Below are positions 63,036-64,000 of a stretch of 64,000 nt of DNA, piece after piece; within the stretch, counting starts at the first letter, position 1; each line of letters opens with the position of its first letter. The position numbers and the translations under genes were made by a program. The notes under the pieces are model-generated. The model was given only the letters and a program-made list of their open reading frames with translations. It ran no database searches and was not told the DNA's origin. This stretch comes from Flaccisagitta enflata (lineage: Eukaryota > Chaetognatha > Sagittoidea > Aphragmophora): assembly GCA_965153355.1 (NCBI GenBank), contig OZ231126.1, forward strand, positions 112,282,001 through 112,346,000, given 5' to 3'.

Positions 63036-64000
63036 CTCAGGGGTCTTCGATGAGGATCCTTCAACAATCTTCTCAAGTGCCTCGTTGACGCCAGCAGCAT
63101 CCCAGCCTCTCAAAAATCAGCATGTCACTGCAGCAACAACTGATGCACATGATGCCACGGTAAAAAGGCCCATTTCAAAGAGTTTAGGCCAGCCAAATTC
63201 GAGTTGTCCCTCAAAACACTCAAAAACGCCTTCAACTGAAGCACTTGACGAGGCGCTGCAGCCAAACCACTTGGAGAAGGGCCCCAAGACTAAGCAGGCA
63301 TCTACATCAACTACAGGGCTAACAAACGCGACCATCCGCGACCCTCTAGCCCCTCCAGTTCTCGAGCAGTGCTTCAACAAAACCGAAAATGTCACCAAAA
63401 CGCCCAAATCTGAACCGCACAGTGGATCACAACAGGGAAAAATGGTGAATAAACTTATCTCGGGCTCTCAGAAGAGTTTGGAGGATTCCAAAGAAGATCA
63501 ATTAGATAGATCTCGACCTGCTGAATCTGCCTACGCTATTTTCGAGAACGTCGCTTCAACCGTTTCGAAGATACAGAGCGTCAAAGCAAAAAATCTTCAG
63601 CATAGCGCGCCAAAAACCGGATTTTTAAGCACAAATTCAGAAAAACCTCAATTTTTACGTGACAAAGGATGCTTGAGTACTGAAAATTCTCGATTTGACA
63701 GTTTGTGCCGGGCTGAAGCCAATGGCGAGGTCCCCAAGCATGAGAAATTTACCGTTTCGGAGATAAAGACTGATGAAGTTGCAAATAAAAAAATTTCCGA
63801 ATTTCAAACAGAAAAACTTAGATTTCTCGGTGACAAAGAATGTCGGAGCTCTGAAAAATTGCATGTGGACAGTTTATGCCGTGCCGAAGCCAACGGTGAT
63901 GTCCGTGTTCACGAGAAATCTACCGTTTCAGCGCCAGAGACCGGCAAAGTTCCAAACCCAAAAATTTCCGAACTTCAAGACGTAATCAACGCAGTTGACC
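63028..64000 (+). CDS. Partial ORF with 57-residue tandem protein repeats
   Basis: The frame is open from 63028 to the window end, 324 codons, with no stop. The only clear in-frame ATG is at 63442, so the beginning may be an exon. Two near-identical 57-residue units start at 63661 and 63832 (171-bp period). They share DSLCRAEANG, a HEK.TVS motif and KISE(F/L)Q, with one conserved Cys pair. A third may continue beyond the window. The upstream part is Ser/Thr/Lys-rich and looks disordered. Frame-preserving repeats with synonymous differences argue for coding. I do not recognise the family. Confidence 0.6.

Noticed and set aside
62835-63407. Minus-strand frames opposite the 63-kb ORF
   Set aside because: They cover the GGGCAGC element and lie antisense to the longer open frame, which has coding-type repeats.

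Overview
This is eukaryotic nuclear DNA, most likely from an invertebrate animal. Many genes are built from exons joined by GT-AG introns. There is a BEL/Pao retrotransposon (a superfamily known from animals), a Maverick/Polinton-like capsid and integrase module, a MULE-type transposase gene and a Tc1/mariner remnant. Simple repeats, above all (CT)n, are extremely abundant. I cannot name the species. Exon joins are my own readings from splice signals and phase; no transcript data were available.

Layout. 0-2.2 kb: three successive 10-14 bp minisatellites. 2.2-9 kb: non-coding, with a roughly 180 bp tandem array, purine and pyrimidine tracts, a 12 bp CAATTCAAGATT-type repeat and a hairpin element. 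9.08-13.59 kb (minus): a 13-exon gene whose splice phases all fit, predicting a 561-residue secreted, probably GPI-anchored protein of six 8-cysteine repeats. 13.6-18.8 kb: diverged repeats, a gag-like remnant and dispersed palindromic elements. 18.84-20.33 kb (plus): exons of a MULE transposase-like gene. 20.3-28.3 kb: a 2.2 kb near-palindrome, MITEs and microsatellites.

28.5-47.3 kb is a dense, compact block unlike its surroundings: three plus-strand ORFs, then eight or more minus-strand genes. Recognisable are an adenain-type cysteine protease, an intron-split protein that fits a double jelly-roll major capsid protein (443 aa over 8 exons), a small basic protein, a probable minor capsid/penton protein and a DD35E integrase split by two introns and one frameshift. 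The rest are unknown proteins, including a 977-residue product of 8 phase-consistent exons. This looks like an endogenous Maverick/Polinton- or adintovirus-related element. I see no PolB and no packaging ATPase, and it is unusually intron-rich. Several introns carry copies of one dispersed palindromic repeat family (AGTCGCGTGCACGCGACT).

47.3-52.5 kb: nested small transposable elements, a 95-copy (GT)n tract, long inverted repeats and a degenerate Tc1/mariner element. 52.7-58.6 kb: GC-rich unknown ORFs, one with a stop codon inside a polyglutamine tract, around a 2.2 kb array of an 82 bp minisatellite. 58.8-61.7 kb (minus): a frameshifted, 5'-truncated BEL/Pao pol. 61.7-62.1 kb: a cluster of GTTCATGAAC palindromes. 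63.0-64.0 kb (plus): an open frame running off the window, with 57-residue protein repeats.
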